A DNA stretch of 49,581 nt from Myxococcota bacterium (GTDB taxonomy: Bacteria > Myxococcota_A > UBA796 > JAFGLY01): positions 1 to 49,581 of the forward strand of contig JAJRWT010000034.1 in NCBI GenBank assembly GCA_024276675.1, in the 5' to 3' direction. Shown here piece after piece: positions 26,681-35,162 of this stretch (position 1 is the stretch's first letter; each line of letters opens with the position of its first letter). The notes under the pieces were generated by a model, which was not told the origin of the DNA, did no database searches, and worked only from the letters and a program-made list of their open reading frames with translations. The translations under genes were made by a program, and so were the position numbers.

Positions 26681-27640
26681 ATGTCGGACTCCCCATTGCT
26701 CATCGCGACCGCATTCTCCGGTTCCCTCGTGGTATTGCTGCTGGCGGCGCACGTCTTCGCCGACCAGAGTGAGTCCTTTGCCAGGTCCCTTGGACTTTCC
26801 AGGGTATTTCTGGGCGCCATAGTCGTGGGAATCGGGACATCGGCCCCAGAAGTACTGGCTTCCGCGGTGGCCACCGTGCACGGCCACGCCGAAATGGTGG
26901 TACCCAATATCTCCGGTAGCGTGGTTGCAAACAGTCTCTTGGCCGCGGGCCTGCCCCTGGTGTTCGTGAAAGCCATGCGCATAGACGACCCCATGCTGCG
27001 TCGTCGCCTTCTGCCACTTTCGCTGCTGGCCACGCTCCTGGCCATCGCCCTGTCTCTGGACGGTACCCTGTCCTGGATAGACACCCTCCCCTACCTGTTT
27101 CTGTTCTGGGCATTCCTGAAAATGGCCAACACCAGGAGCGAGGGCGACGGAATCGACAAGGACCGTTGCGCCACAAATACCCCCGAGCAACGACTGGCCC
27201 GCATCTTGCTCCGCCTGTTGGTCATCTTGAGCCTGGGCGGGATCATGTACGGAGCAAGCGATCTGCTGATCCGCTCCCTGGTGGCGGCATCACAGCTCAT
27301 GGGTATCTCCACGGAACAGATCTCCGCGTCGATGCTGGCCCTGGGCACGTCGATTCCCGAAATCGTGGTTGGCATCCTCTTCGCGCTGCGAGGCAAGGGT
27401 GATGTGGCCATCGCCAACGTTGCAGGGTCCAACCTTCTGGACATGTGTCTCATCTTCCCCATCTGTAGCTGGATGAAAGCCTTGCCGGCCCAGGATCACA
27501 GCACGAAGGTGGTGCTCTATTTCGCGTCGGGCAGCGTCCTGGCCTGCATGCTGGTGCTGCGGACACCCGTGGTACGTCGTTGGGAAGGTGTGCTTTTGAG
27601 CCTCTCTTTCCTCGCCTACCTGTACTTCCTCTTTTTTTGA
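26681..27640 (+). CDS. CaCA-family cation exchanger (YrbG-like)
   Basis: The 319-residue inner-membrane protein has about ten hydrophobic helices and the two inverted alpha-repeats of Na+/Ca2+-type exchangers. These are GIGTSAPEVLASAVATVHGH with NISGSVVANSLL in the first half, and ALGTSIPEIVVGILFALRGK with NVAGSNLLD in the second. The essential Glu of each GTSxPE is present. The family exports Ca2+ or other cations against Na+ or H+. The ATG at 26681 follows GGAGG at about ten bases; a TTG at 26675 is an alternative. Divergence from nikR raises the possibility of nickel-linked control or transport, which is inference. Confidence 0.87.
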   Translation: MSDSPLLIATAFSGSLVVLLLAAHVFADQSESFARSLGLSRVFLGAIVVGIGTSAPEVLASAVATVHGHAEMVVPNISGSVVANSLLAAGLPLVFVKAMRIDDPMLRRRLLPLSLLATLLAIALSLDGTLSWIDTLPYLFLFWAFLKMANTRSEGDGIDKDRCATNTPEQRLARILLRLLVILSLGGIMYGASDLLIRSLVAASQLMGISTEQISASMLALGTSIPEIVVGILFALRGKGDVAIANVAGSNLLDMCLIFPICSWMKALPAQDHSTKVVLYFASGSVLACMLVLRTPVVRRWEGVLLSLSFLAYLYFLFF

Positions 27641-27764
27641 CGACGAAAACAAGGCACTATTGTCCGGGTGATCCCATCCAGAGATCAAAGACCCTGTCGG
27701 CCATCCGGGCACTGTTCCTTCGGCGCCCCCAAAGAACTGACAGACACCGAGCAGCGGAAAACAG

Positions 27765-29072
27765 ATGAAAATGGACAGCCTGGGCGATGCGCTGAAGAGC
27801 ATCGTGGACAAGATCTTCGATTTCTTCAGCGTACTGGATCTCTCGTTCTTCCTCTCCGGCGCCTCCATCTTCATGGCCTGCGCGCTGTTCCTTTCCGACC
27901 TGGGCCTCTCCGGCAACCTCGACGAGCCCAGCGCTCTCCATGTGCTCCTGGGCGTGATGTTCTCCTACCTCCTGGGGCTCGTGGCGTTTTCGGCAGGCAG
28001 GCAGTTGCGCCGGCACTTCATGGGCCCATGGTGCCCACCCACCAACAGGCCGGGGGCACGAACCAGAACCAAAAAACCGCTGGGCGTGGCGCTCCACGAT
28101 TCCATGCTCCGCCACGGGCTCGGAACCGACCCACGCTTTCGAAACTACTTCCCTGGAACCAAGGGGGGGGCGACTGTCGAAAAAGAGCTGGATGAACAAC
28201 AGCAAAGACGCTTCGGAGAACTCTACGCCCGCCTGTGGGCGGAACTCCGCAGCCGGCAGGACATGAGCGAATCACACCGCCTGCTCCTGTCGTACTGGGT
28301 CCGCACCGCCATCTACGACGGTATGCTCATCGTCGTCCCCATCTGGGCACTGGCCGCCTGGCTGCACCTGACCCTGGCCTCCGCCGACTGGACTGTATCG
28401 CTGGCCAACCTGGCCCATGGCTGGAAATGGATACTCCCGCTGCTGCCCATGGCAGTTCTGGCCTTGGCTTTCTGCGCCACCCAGGCAAAAAAGACCGACC
28501 TTTACCAACTTGAAGAAATCGTGGCTACCTTTGCACTGGACCGGGACGAGCAACGAGCAAAGAAACTCCGAAGCGCCCGGGCCGTGTCCAGGCTGGCCCT
28601 GGAGACCTCCATGTTGCCCATGATCCACGCGCTGGTGAACAACCGGCTGGGAGGCGGCTGGGAGGCGGTGCTCAGGGCTGCACAAGAAGCGTTGCAGGAC
28701 CGAGATGGCCCAGGCGGGTTGGATGGCGCTCCCGACACTCAAGACAACAGCCAGGGCTCCCCAACTCCTGGCCCTGCCTCACCTGCCGAATCCACCGCCC
28801 CCCCTCCCGCTGCACCCCGGGTCCACGCCCTCTGCGGCGCTGCCCTGTACGGTGTACTCCGAAACAAGGCCGTGGCAGCTCTGTGGGACTGGTTGGGATC
28901 ACGAACCGACGACACCCCGGAAGCCCTTGACGCCCATGGCGCCAGCGCCGCGCTGCGTGCGGTGGAAAGCGCCCTGGAAGGTTCACCCACCGACGCGGAC
29001 ATCCTGCTGGCGGCCAGCGAACCGCTCCTGGCCATGGAGATCCGTCGGGTACAAGGGGTTCCCCGGCATTAA
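27765..29072 (+). CDS. Unknown four-helix membrane protein
   Basis: I do not recognise this 435-residue protein. It has hydrophobic segments near 25-50, 56-80, 185-210 and 228-247, making two pairs of helices. A hydrophilic loop of about 100 residues between the pairs is rich in charged residues (TVEKELDEQQQRRFGELYARLW). After a cytosolic-looking helical region comes a Pro/Ser/Thr-rich linker at about 325-355 (TPGPASPAESTAPPPAAPR), then an Ala-rich helical tail. The start ATG has a weak GGAAA site. It is 124 bp downstream of the exchanger gene and probably transcribed separately or as a weak operon. No enzymatic motif is seen. Confidence 0.7.
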   Translation: MKMDSLGDALKSIVDKIFDFFSVLDLSFFLSGASIFMACALFLSDLGLSGNLDEPSALHVLLGVMFSYLLGLVAFSAGRQLRRHFMGPWCPPTNRPGARTRTKKPLGVALHDSMLRHGLGTDPRFRNYFPGTKGGATVEKELDEQQQRRFGELYARLWAELRSRQDMSESHRLLLSYWVRTAIYDGMLIVVPIWALAAWLHLTLASADWTVSLANLAHGWKWILPLLPMAVLALAFCATQAKKTDLYQLEEIVATFALDRDEQRAKKLRSARAVSRLALETSMLPMIHALVNNRLGGGWEAVLRAAQEALQDRDGPGGLDGAPDTQDNSQGSPTPGPASPAESTAPPPAAPRVHALCGAALYGVLRNKAVAALWDWLGSRTDDTPEALDAHGASAALRAVESALEGSPTDADILLAASEPLLAMEIRRVQGVPRH

Positions 29073-29101
29073 GGCCCAGGCCGCCAGACACTCCTGCAAT
29101 A

Positions 29102-29126
29102 CGGGCGAGACTCCCGCGCTCCCAGG
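29102..29126. repeat. Dispersed REP-like element, copy 2
   Basis: The stem CGGG-cgagact-CCCG is followed by CGCTCCCAGGA, the same plan as the copy at 25110-25136. It lies 30 bases after the membrane-protein stop. Confidence 0.45.
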
Positions 29127-29253
29127 AGACGAAGCTACGCTTGAGGTGACGCTACTGAACTCTCGTCTTGTCACCGAACGAGGCACTTCACACACATCCC
29201 AAGGCTCACCGGCAGGCATACACCAGGGCGAGCATGTACTTTCGGGCCTCAGG

Positions 29254-29367
29254 GCGGACCGAACTGCCACAATACCCGGGGGTATGCACCGACTTCGGTC
29301 CGCCCCGGCGCTCAAAAGCGGACCGAACTGCCACAATACCCGGGGGTATGCACCGACTTCGGTCCGC
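29254..29367. repeat. Two direct copies of a 50-bp palindromic repeat
   Basis: The copies at 29254-29303 and 29318-29367 are identical. Each starts GCGGACCGAA and ends with its inverse TTCGGTCCGC, with an inner ATACC/GGTAT hairpin around CGGG. Each can extrude as a nested cruciform, or fold in RNA. The 14 bp between them differ from the unit. A fragment resembling the unit continues just after (CGGAGTCCGC). Confidence 0.9.
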
Positions 29368-29431
29368 TTTCGGAGTCCGCTCTTGGGCCCCGGAGGCAAC
29401 GCTCACGAATACTGAACACAACAGGCTGATG

Positions 29432-29456
29432 GCGGGCCAGAGGCCCGCGCTCCCGG
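29432..29456. repeat. Dispersed REP-like element, copy 3
   Basis: The stem GCGGGCC-aga-GGCCCGC is followed by GCTCCCGG. It resembles copies at 25110 and 29102 and lies 49 bp past the end of the flavin-reductase gene on the opposite strand. Confidence 0.45.
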
Positions 29457-29504
29457 AAGGAATCCATCGATGGGGCAGGAGCGTCGGCCGCCAGTGAGGT
29501 TTCA

Positions 29505-30077
29505 TCAGGCCTTCGGCATGTATTTTCTGGCATGGATCTCCTTGCCGCTCAACGCGAACCGGGTACCACCCAGGTGGTGGACCAGTTCCAGACCGCTTCC
29601 GAAGCTGTAGTTACCACCAGGGCAGTGTTCCGTGGAGGCCATGGCATGAAGTACGTTGGCTATGAGCAGGGCAGAAGCTCCCAGATCCACCACCTGAGCC
29701 ACGCGGCACTCCAGGGTGGCCACGGCTTCTTCCACGAGGGGGGGCTTGATCTTGCGAGGTCGCTGGCGGGTCAACCCAAAAGCCCGGAACTTGTCCAGCC
29801 CCGTGTGGCCGGTGGTGGTTCCGCAGCCGTAGATGGCGTCTACCAGGCGGGCGTCCAGCACGTTGATGCCGAACTCACCCGTACGCTCCACGAGAGGATA
29901 TGAAAAATGCCTCTTGCCGGTCAACACCGCCACCGTGCAGGGCTCCTTTCGGACGGGCATGTTCCAGGTGAGAGCGAAGAGGTTGTCGGTCCTGCCATCG
30001 CCCGTGCTCACCAGCACGACGCAACCGGGGTTCAGCAGCCTGTAGGCCCCGGACAGATCCAGAGGTGCTTTTTCCAT
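29505..30077 (-). CDS. Flavin-reductase-fold (FMN-binding split-barrel) protein
   Basis: The 190-residue cytosolic protein starts at an ATG with GGAGG six bases upstream. It matches the flavin reductase/DIM6-NTAB family. The core reads NPGCVVLVSTGDGRTDNLFALTWNMP, then CTVAVLTGKRHFSYPLVERTGEFGINV, which binds FMN and forms the split barrel. Then come GHTGLDKFRAFGLT and VEEAVATLECRVAQ. Members reduce flavin with NAD(P)H or bind FMN in small redox proteins. The missing partner oxygenase and the isolated position leave the role open. It is divergent from the QueD-like gene. Confidence 0.85.
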   Translation of the reverse strand: MEKAPLDLSGAYRLLNPGCVVLVSTGDGRTDNLFALTWNMPVRKEPCTVAVLTGKRHFSYPLVERTGEFGINVLDARLVDAIYGCGTTTGHTGLDKFRAFGLTRQRPRKIKPPLVEEAVATLECRVAQVVDLGASALLIANVLHAMASTEHCPGGNYSFGSGLELVHHLGGTRFALSGKEIHARKYMPKA

Positions 30078-30319
30078 GTTGGGCCTCCATAGAGGTGAAA
30101 CAAGTGGTCGGCGGAAACCGTGGCAACCGCTCCGCCCCCTCCACCCCCTAACCCGGCAACGTCCAGGCAGCCGCCAGAAGCAGCCAATGGGTCGCGCCGT
30201 TACCGTCCGGACACCCACCCATGGAGACTCCGCGCGTGAACTCCTGCTCCAAAGGCGATACCCTCCCATCACGATCCACGGATTCGGAGCGCAACGGAGC
30301 TGTAACGAGGAGATTTCCA

Positions 30320-30754
30320 GTGATCGAGTGCACAAGGCGCATAGAATGGGATGCCATGCACCGCATCCCAGGCCATGAATCCAGGTGCCGGGCCTTCCAC
30401 GGGCACCGCTACGTGGCCGAGTTCACCTTCGTGGCCCCTGAACTGGATGAGTTGGGCATGGTGGTCGACTTTGGTCTTCTCAAGGACCGCATCGGTGGTT
30501 GGGTGGATGAAAAATGGGATCATACCGCCATCCTGATGCGTGGCGACCCGGACCCCGCGGTTCCGCTCCTGGTCAGATCAAATGCACGCCTGGGGCGCCC
30601 GGTCTACTGGATGGATGGCCCGCCAACAGCCGAAAACATGGTTGCCGAGCTTGCTCACATCTCCAAATCTCTGCTGGCCGACACGGGCATTTCCCTGAAA
30701 CGCATCCGCCTCTGGGAAACCCCCAACGGATCGGCCACTTGGAACGAGGACTGA
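30320..30754 (+). CDS. QueD-like 6-pyruvoyl-tetrahydropterin synthase family enzyme
   Basis: The GTG at 30320 follows GAGGAG by seven bases and gives 144 aa; longer frames upstream are not needed. QueD makes 6-carboxy-tetrahydropterin from dihydroneopterin triphosphate for queuosine and 7-deazapurines. Family residues are present: zinc ligands His14, His27 and His29 (FHGH), catalytic Cys23 (HESRCRAFHGH), Asp67-His68 in WDHTAIL, and the C-terminal Glu in LWETPNG. The usual LDHxxLN is altered to WDHTAIL, and an insert (about 74-100) precedes PTAENMVAE. No queC, queE or queF is nearby. It lies 6 bp before a beta-propeller gene, so the true substrate may differ. Confidence 0.83.
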   Translation: MIECTRRIEWDAMHRIPGHESRCRAFHGHRYVAEFTFVAPELDELGMVVDFGLLKDRIGGWVDEKWDHTAILMRGDPDPAVPLLVRSNARLGRPVYWMDGPPTAENMVAELAHISKSLLADTGISLKRIRLWETPNGSATWNED

Positions 30755-30760
30755 TTTCCC

Positions 30761-32650
30761 ATGAACCTCGACAACGCCTCCCAGACTCAGGCAGACCCGC
30801 CAAGGTGGCAACGCCACGACATTCCCATCCAGGTGCTCTCTCCAGGACCGGGCCCCGGCCCCAGCCTCCTGGCCCCAGGGGTCCCCGACCAACTCCTGGC
30901 CGATGGGCACCGAATCGGCTGGCTGTTCCGAGGCGCTCTCTGGACCCTGATTCCGGGCTCCTCCGTCACGGTGCTGGCAGCGCACCAGCCCATTGCCTCG
31001 GCGGTGCCTTCCCGCACCCGCTGGCTGCTGCACATGGAAGGCTCCCTGTGGTGTGGCGATCCCTCCACTGGCCAGGGCCACCTGCTGGAGCTGGATGTCC
31101 TGGGCCAGGAGCTTCAGGTCAGGGCGGGCACATCCTGGGTACTGATCACGCTGCCCGAAGGCAGGATGCTGCTGCCCACTCCAGGAGTTCCCTCCACTCC
31201 ACAGCTCCCGGATGGCGCCATGAGGTCCCCCAGCCTGGCCCCATGGTCCGCCGGAGCGGGTGTCGTCTGGCACGACTTCGACACGATCTACCTGGCATCC
31301 GGCTCCCACAGGCCCCAGGTACTGGGGCAGGTGCTCAACCTGGAGGCCTTCATGACCGGCCCAGGGGGAGCCGCAGTCTTCCAGAGCCCCCATGGCAGCA
31401 TGGCAGCATGTCCAGGTGGCTCGCTGACAGCTCTGGAAGAAACCATCGACCTGGAGACCCTCCGCTTCTCTCCCGACGGCAATTCGGCCCTCGCCGCCAC
31501 CGCCGGCGGCACTGTCGAGTTCAACCTGGACAACGGTAGGATACTCCGCCTGTGGCGCCCAGAACTCCTGCCCGTGGGCTACGCCCCTTCTCCCGTTTTT
31601 TTCGACGAAGAGTCAGGCTGCCTCGTGGACGGCAGCGAACGAACCATCCTGCAGGGCCTCGACCTGGCCGGCCCTTCCCTCCACGGCGACCATGTCGTGG
31701 GGCCTGGCGGAGCGGCCTGGAACATGTCCTCCGGGGAACGTACCTGGCCCTTCGGAAGGATCTCCGGGGGCCTTGCCGTGGCCATGCCCGACTCGGTGGC
31801 GCACCTGGGCGACGAAGGGGGGCGCCTCATGGACTACGCAGGTCAGACGAGAGCCCACTGGAACCACCCATTCCAACCCGACTCGGTGGCCTGGGACGTC
31901 GTCCAGGCCATCCGTGACGACGCTGCTGGACATGACTGGCCCCTTCAGGCCTGCTGGCTGGGCCGGAACCACGACTGCGTCTTCACCACTCTTGAGGGCA
32001 ATGTCATCGTCGTAGACACGGCAACCGGAAAAGTCTCCTGGCGCGCCGAGATCTCACCAAAGGCCGATTCGGAAGGTTGGCCCCAGCTCCTTTGCCACAG
32101 GGGAGTTGCCCTTCTTCGCGACTCCGAGTCTTCCATGCTCTTGCCATCCATGCTCCGCCTCCCGGCCCCCGACGAACCCGTGATGGCCACGGCGCTCAGC
32201 AGCGACACCCTCTACATGGCCACGGCCAGCCACCTGGCAGCCCTGCCCATCTCGGGAAAAAACACCGAAACCAACCAAGGATGGAAAACCGATCTGCCCG
32301 GGATCCGCCTACTGGTCAAGGCGAGATTCCTCCTGGCCGTCCAGGACGACCACCTGCTGCTCATCGACCCCGAAAACGGTGAAATCCATCGTCGCCTGCC
32401 CCGACTCCTGGACGGCCACAGCCGCGTTCTCGCTCTTGGCGAAGACGCCTTCGCCGCGGTCACGGGTCCCGAAGAAGCTCCCGACCTGCTCCTGCTGGAC
32501 ACTGAAAGCGGCTCCATGGCGGCCCGTTGGCCCATACCCGCCGATGGCGCCGCCATGGTCGTGGGCCCCGATGGGCGCCAACTATGGGCCTGGACGGAAG
32601 ACGGCTCGCTGGTAAAGCTGCCCATCGAGAATGGCGACCCTTCCCGATAG
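30761..32650 (+). CDS. Large cytosolic beta-propeller-like protein
   Basis: I do not recognise a family for this 629-residue protein. It lacks a signal peptide and transmembrane helices. The chain is built of repeated WD40/PQQ-like strands, such as LRFSPDGNSALAATAGGTVE, VFTTLEGNVIVVDTATGKVS, LLIDPENGEIHRRLP and LLLDTESGSMAARWPI. This suggests one or two propellers that serve as a binding platform. The first 150 residues contain a Pro/Gly-rich segment. The ATG lies 6 bp after the queD-like stop, with GAGGA about nine bases before it, so the two are co-transcribed and possibly functionally linked. Confidence 0.75.
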   Translation: MNLDNASQTQADPPRWQRHDIPIQVLSPGPGPGPSLLAPGVPDQLLADGHRIGWLFRGALWTLIPGSSVTVLAAHQPIASAVPSRTRWLLHMEGSLWCGDPSTGQGHLLELDVLGQELQVRAGTSWVLITLPEGRMLLPTPGVPSTPQLPDGAMRSPSLAPWSAGAGVVWHDFDTIYLASGSHRPQVLGQVLNLEAFMTGPGGAAVFQSPHGSMAACPGGSLTALEETIDLETLRFSPDGNSALAATAGGTVEFNLDNGRILRLWRPELLPVGYAPSPVFFDEESGCLVDGSERTILQGLDLAGPSLHGDHVVGPGGAAWNMSSGERTWPFGRISGGLAVAMPDSVAHLGDEGGRLMDYAGQTRAHWNHPFQPDSVAWDVVQAIRDDAAGHDWPLQACWLGRNHDCVFTTLEGNVIVVDTATGKVSWRAEISPKADSEGWPQLLCHRGVALLRDSESSMLLPSMLRLPAPDEPVMATALSSDTLYMATASHLAALPISGKNTETNQGWKTDLPGIRLLVKARFLLAVQDDHLLLIDPENGEIHRRLPRLLDGHSRVLALGEDAFAAVTGPEEAPDLLLLDTESGSMAARWPIPADGAAMVVGPDGRQLWAWTEDGSLVKLPIENGDPSR

Positions 32651-32689
32651 CCCCACCTCGTTCCCGCCAGCGGCAGCGGCGTCGAGGCT

Positions 32690-33790
32690 TCATGACCTTT
32701 CCAGGAGCACCAGGGTTTCCACGTGGGAGGTGAGCGGGAACATGTCGAAGAGTTCCAGGCACACCGGCCGATAGCCGGCTCGCAGGGCGGGTTGAAGATC
32801 ACGAGCCAGGGATTGGGGATTGCAGGACACCATGGCCACCCCCCGAGGGCGGGTGAGGCAGACCTGCTCCACCGCCGAGCCAGCGCCCATTCTGGGGGGA
32901 TCCAGCACCGCGGCGTCGAAAAAGCACTCGCCTGCGCTGTAGCGAGCGGCGTCTGCCGTGCGCACCTCCACCGCCAGACCGTTGACACGGGCGTTCCGGC
33001 GGGCGTCGGAGGCGGCGGGAGCGTGGGATTCCACGATGACCAGCGCAGCACCACGGTCGGCCAGGGGGAGGGAGAGGTTGCCAGCACCCCCAAACAGGTC
33101 CAGGACGGCCCTTGGCTGGTACGCGGAGAGCAGCTCCACCAACCTGGACACCAGGAGCCGGTTCACTTCCAGGTTGACCTGGTAGAAGGAAAGTGGCCCG
33201 AAGCCCAGGAGCAGGTCCATCAACTCCAGCCGCACCACGGGATCGCCGCTGATGGCACGGGCTCCCAGCGCCAGCGCTCCCCTGGCGGAGAGAGCCTCCA
33301 GCTCGCAGTCGCTCAACCGGGCCTTCCCCCGGAGATGGACCACGGTCACCACCCGCCGGCCATCGCTCCGGAATTCGATGGACTGGATCTTGCGCCACGA
33401 GTGCTCCATTCCCGCCAGACGTGGCTCAAGGTCGCGGGCGGCCCGGACGATCTCCGGACGCGCCATGGCTTCCCAGGGCGGTGCCACCAGGCGATGGGAG
33501 CGGGGTTGCCACATGCTGAGCCGACCCTTGGGCCCAAGGGCCACCCTCACGCGGGCCCTGGCTCCACGACGCCGGGGCGAGGGCTGCGGAAGAGGCACGG
33601 GTATGGCAATACCCCTGGCGCTCAGTGCCCTTTCGACACGCTTGCGCTTGAACTCCAACTCCTGGTCAAGGGGCAGGTGCGCCAGGTCCAACACGCCCGA
33701 TGGAGCCGAAGCCCCGGCCCCAGGCCCCGGATGCCGGCCCACTCCCCGAGGCCCCGAAGCCCCGGCCCCATGCCCCGGGAGCCGGCCCAC
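32690..33790 (-). CDS. TrmA-family RNA m5U methyltransferase lacking TRAM and Fe-S cysteines
   Basis: The catalytic half is typical of TrmA/RlmC/RlmD enzymes. SFYQVNLEVNRLLV matches the substrate motif and VLDLFGGAGNLSLPLA is SAM motif I. VLDPPRMG and MVSCNPQSLARDL (nucleophilic Cys) follow, and the tail DMFPLTSHVETLVLLER is intact. The N-terminus is unusual. No TRAM domain is present, and where relatives have a CxxxxxCGGC-type iron-sulphur cluster before the QLxxK helix, this protein has GASAPSGVLDLAHLPLDQ with no Cys. The first 30 residues come from a tandem DNA duplication that copies a GTG start, so 33742 and even later starts are possible. Confidence 0.8.
   Translation of the reverse strand: MGRLPGHGAGASGPRGVGRHPGPGAGASAPSGVLDLAHLPLDQELEFKRKRVERALSARGIAIPVPLPQPSPRRRGARARVRVALGPKGRLSMWQPRSHRLVAPPWEAMARPEIVRAARDLEPRLAGMEHSWRKIQSIEFRSDGRRVVTVVHLRGKARLSDCELEALSARGALALGARAISGDPVVRLELMDLLLGFGPLSFYQVNLEVNRLLVSRLVELLSAYQPRAVLDLFGGAGNLSLPLADRGAALVIVESHAPAASDARRNARVNGLAVEVRTADAARYSAGECFFDAAVLDPPRMGAGSAVEQVCLTRPRGVAMVSCNPQSLARDLQPALRAGYRPVCLELFDMFPLTSHVETLVLLERS
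33706..33790. repeat. Two 37-bp direct repeats at the start of the TrmA-like gene
   Basis: Copies at 33706-33742 and 33754-33790 have three mismatches and a 48-bp period. Each holds a GTG on the minus strand (33742 and 33790) that could start the methyltransferase, so the duplication has added a repeat of VGRxPGxGAGAS to the protein. Confidence 0.8.
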
Positions 33791-33795
33791 CCGTA

Positions 33796-35076
33796 CTACC
33801 GGCCCTTCCTGCGGCCGAAATGGGATGCCACTTCGGGGGCTTCCTTGATGGCCGTTCCCAGCACGCCGAAACCGCGTTTGACCATGTCGGCGGTACCCCA
33901 GCGGAAGACCGCGGGTTCGCCCCCCGGATCGGGGTAGCCGTCAGCGTGGGGCTCGAGTTCGCCGAAACGCTGGAAAAGACGGCCCCACTCGCTGTCCATG
34001 GCCCGATGCACGCCCCGGTCGCCCTTGGCGGGATACCAGTAGATGTCGTGGTAGATCACCGACGCGATGTATGCCCAAGGGGCCATCCAGGTCTTCAGGG
34101 ACCACTCGATGGGCTTCTTGAGCCTGCCCCAGTAGATGGCGTGCTGCATCTTGGCGGCGAAGGTGATATCGTTGGTGGGGCCGCGGAAATGCCAGTTCTG
34201 ACCTGCGGCCTCTGTGTCGCCGACGATTTCGATCTCGGATGGCTTGCCGCAGCCAAGCCCCAGGTCGTGCGCCATCCGGATGTACTTGATGCTCATGGGG
34301 TCGAAGCCCATGAGCTTGGCTGCCACGGCGTCGATGGCCACTTGGTCCGCGGATGCCAGTATTACGTTCTTGATGTGGGGTGTCATGCAGCGTGGTCCGG
34401 GGCCGTCACCCGCAAAGGTGCCGTCCATTACGGCAAACACTCCCCTGTGGATCTTTTTCTGGATGCGCAGGAGGTCCACCAGGGTCTCGTGAATGACAGG
34501 ATGGGTCCAGTGCCGGTGCTCGTTGAGCAGACCGCCGAAGGCGTTCTTCATGGCACCGGTGGTGGTGGTGAACACGTGGGTCTTCACGGTGGGCAGGTGG
34601 ATGATGTTTTCACCGATGAACCTTCGAGGGATGGAGAACCCCCCGGGGTACACCTTGTTCAGCACCACGAAGCGATCCACCAGGTCGCCCACGGCTTCGC
34701 GGATGGACACCCATTCCTCGCCTTCGTACAGGTGTATGTTGCGCAAGCCATGTGCCTGGATCACATCCACCTGCTTGTTTTCTCGTTCCCCCAGGTGGGC
34801 GTCGATGACCACGGTGCGGTTGTGGCAGCCGTGTATCAGGGCGGGGTCGTAACCGTCTGCCTTCATGGCCCTGATGACTCCGTCCAACTGCCATGGAGTG
34901 GTGGAGCTGGCCGGGTAGAAGAAATGCCAGGAGATGTTGATCTTCAGGGCAGTGTCGGCTTCCCTGGAGATCACGCCCTGGTAGCCGGCCAGGTTCATGA
35001 GTTCGTGGTAATCCCTCAACACGGTACCGGGCGTGGTTTTCAGTACTGCCACCTTGGAAGACGCCTTGGGAGACAT
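33796..35076 (-). CDS. DUF362 domain protein
   Basis: The 426-residue protein starts at the ATG at 35076 with AGGTG just upstream. It shows the DUF362 core: KINISWHFFYPASSTTPWQL, then IIHLPTVKTHVFTTTTGAMKNAFG, a DGTFAGDGPGPR loop and SADQVAIDAVAAKLMGFDP. Some DUF362 proteins carry a ferredoxin module, but this one has only scattered Cys (GCHNR, PRCMTPH, LGCGK). The C-terminal 120 residues (MAPWAYIASVIYHDIYWYPAKGD) may touch a membrane. The biochemical role of the family is unsettled. It is the gene after a multipass membrane protein (86 bp gap) and overlaps no neighbour. Confidence 0.82.
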   Translation of the reverse strand: MSPKASSKVAVLKTTPGTVLRDYHELMNLAGYQGVISREADTALKINISWHFFYPASSTTPWQLDGVIRAMKADGYDPALIHGCHNRTVVIDAHLGERENKQVDVIQAHGLRNIHLYEGEEWVSIREAVGDLVDRFVVLNKVYPGGFSIPRRFIGENIIHLPTVKTHVFTTTTGAMKNAFGGLLNEHRHWTHPVIHETLVDLLRIQKKIHRGVFAVMDGTFAGDGPGPRCMTPHIKNVILASADQVAIDAVAAKLMGFDPMSIKYIRMAHDLGLGCGKPSEIEIVGDTEAAGQNWHFRGPTNDITFAAKMQHAIYWGRLKKPIEWSLKTWMAPWAYIASVIYHDIYWYPAKGDRGVHRAMDSEWGRLFQRFGELEPHADGYPDPGGEPAVFRWGTADMVKRGFGVLGTAIKEAPEVASHFGRRKGR

Positions 35077-35162
35077 GGATACACCTGTGGATGGAGTTCG
35101 TGGAAGGGCGAATCTAACCTCTGAACCCGAAACCATAAACACCGTGGGCCAGCTTGGGCGGA

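Larger units (their letters stand above)
29073..29504. other. Repeat-bearing gap without a gene
   Basis: This 432-bp gap between convergent genes holds two REP-like elements (29102-29126 and 29432-29456) and two copies of a 50-bp cruciform repeat (29254-29367). The open frames seen across it are produced by the repeats and have no coding support. Confidence 0.6.

Noticed and set aside
26198..27190. NikR extended N-terminally by more than 300 residues
   Set aside because: The extension runs antisense into the exchanger gene; family length and the ribosome site place the start at 26197.
29164..29497. Small proteins across the 50-bp palindromes
   Set aside because: Their sequence is translated repeat in several frames, with no start signal.
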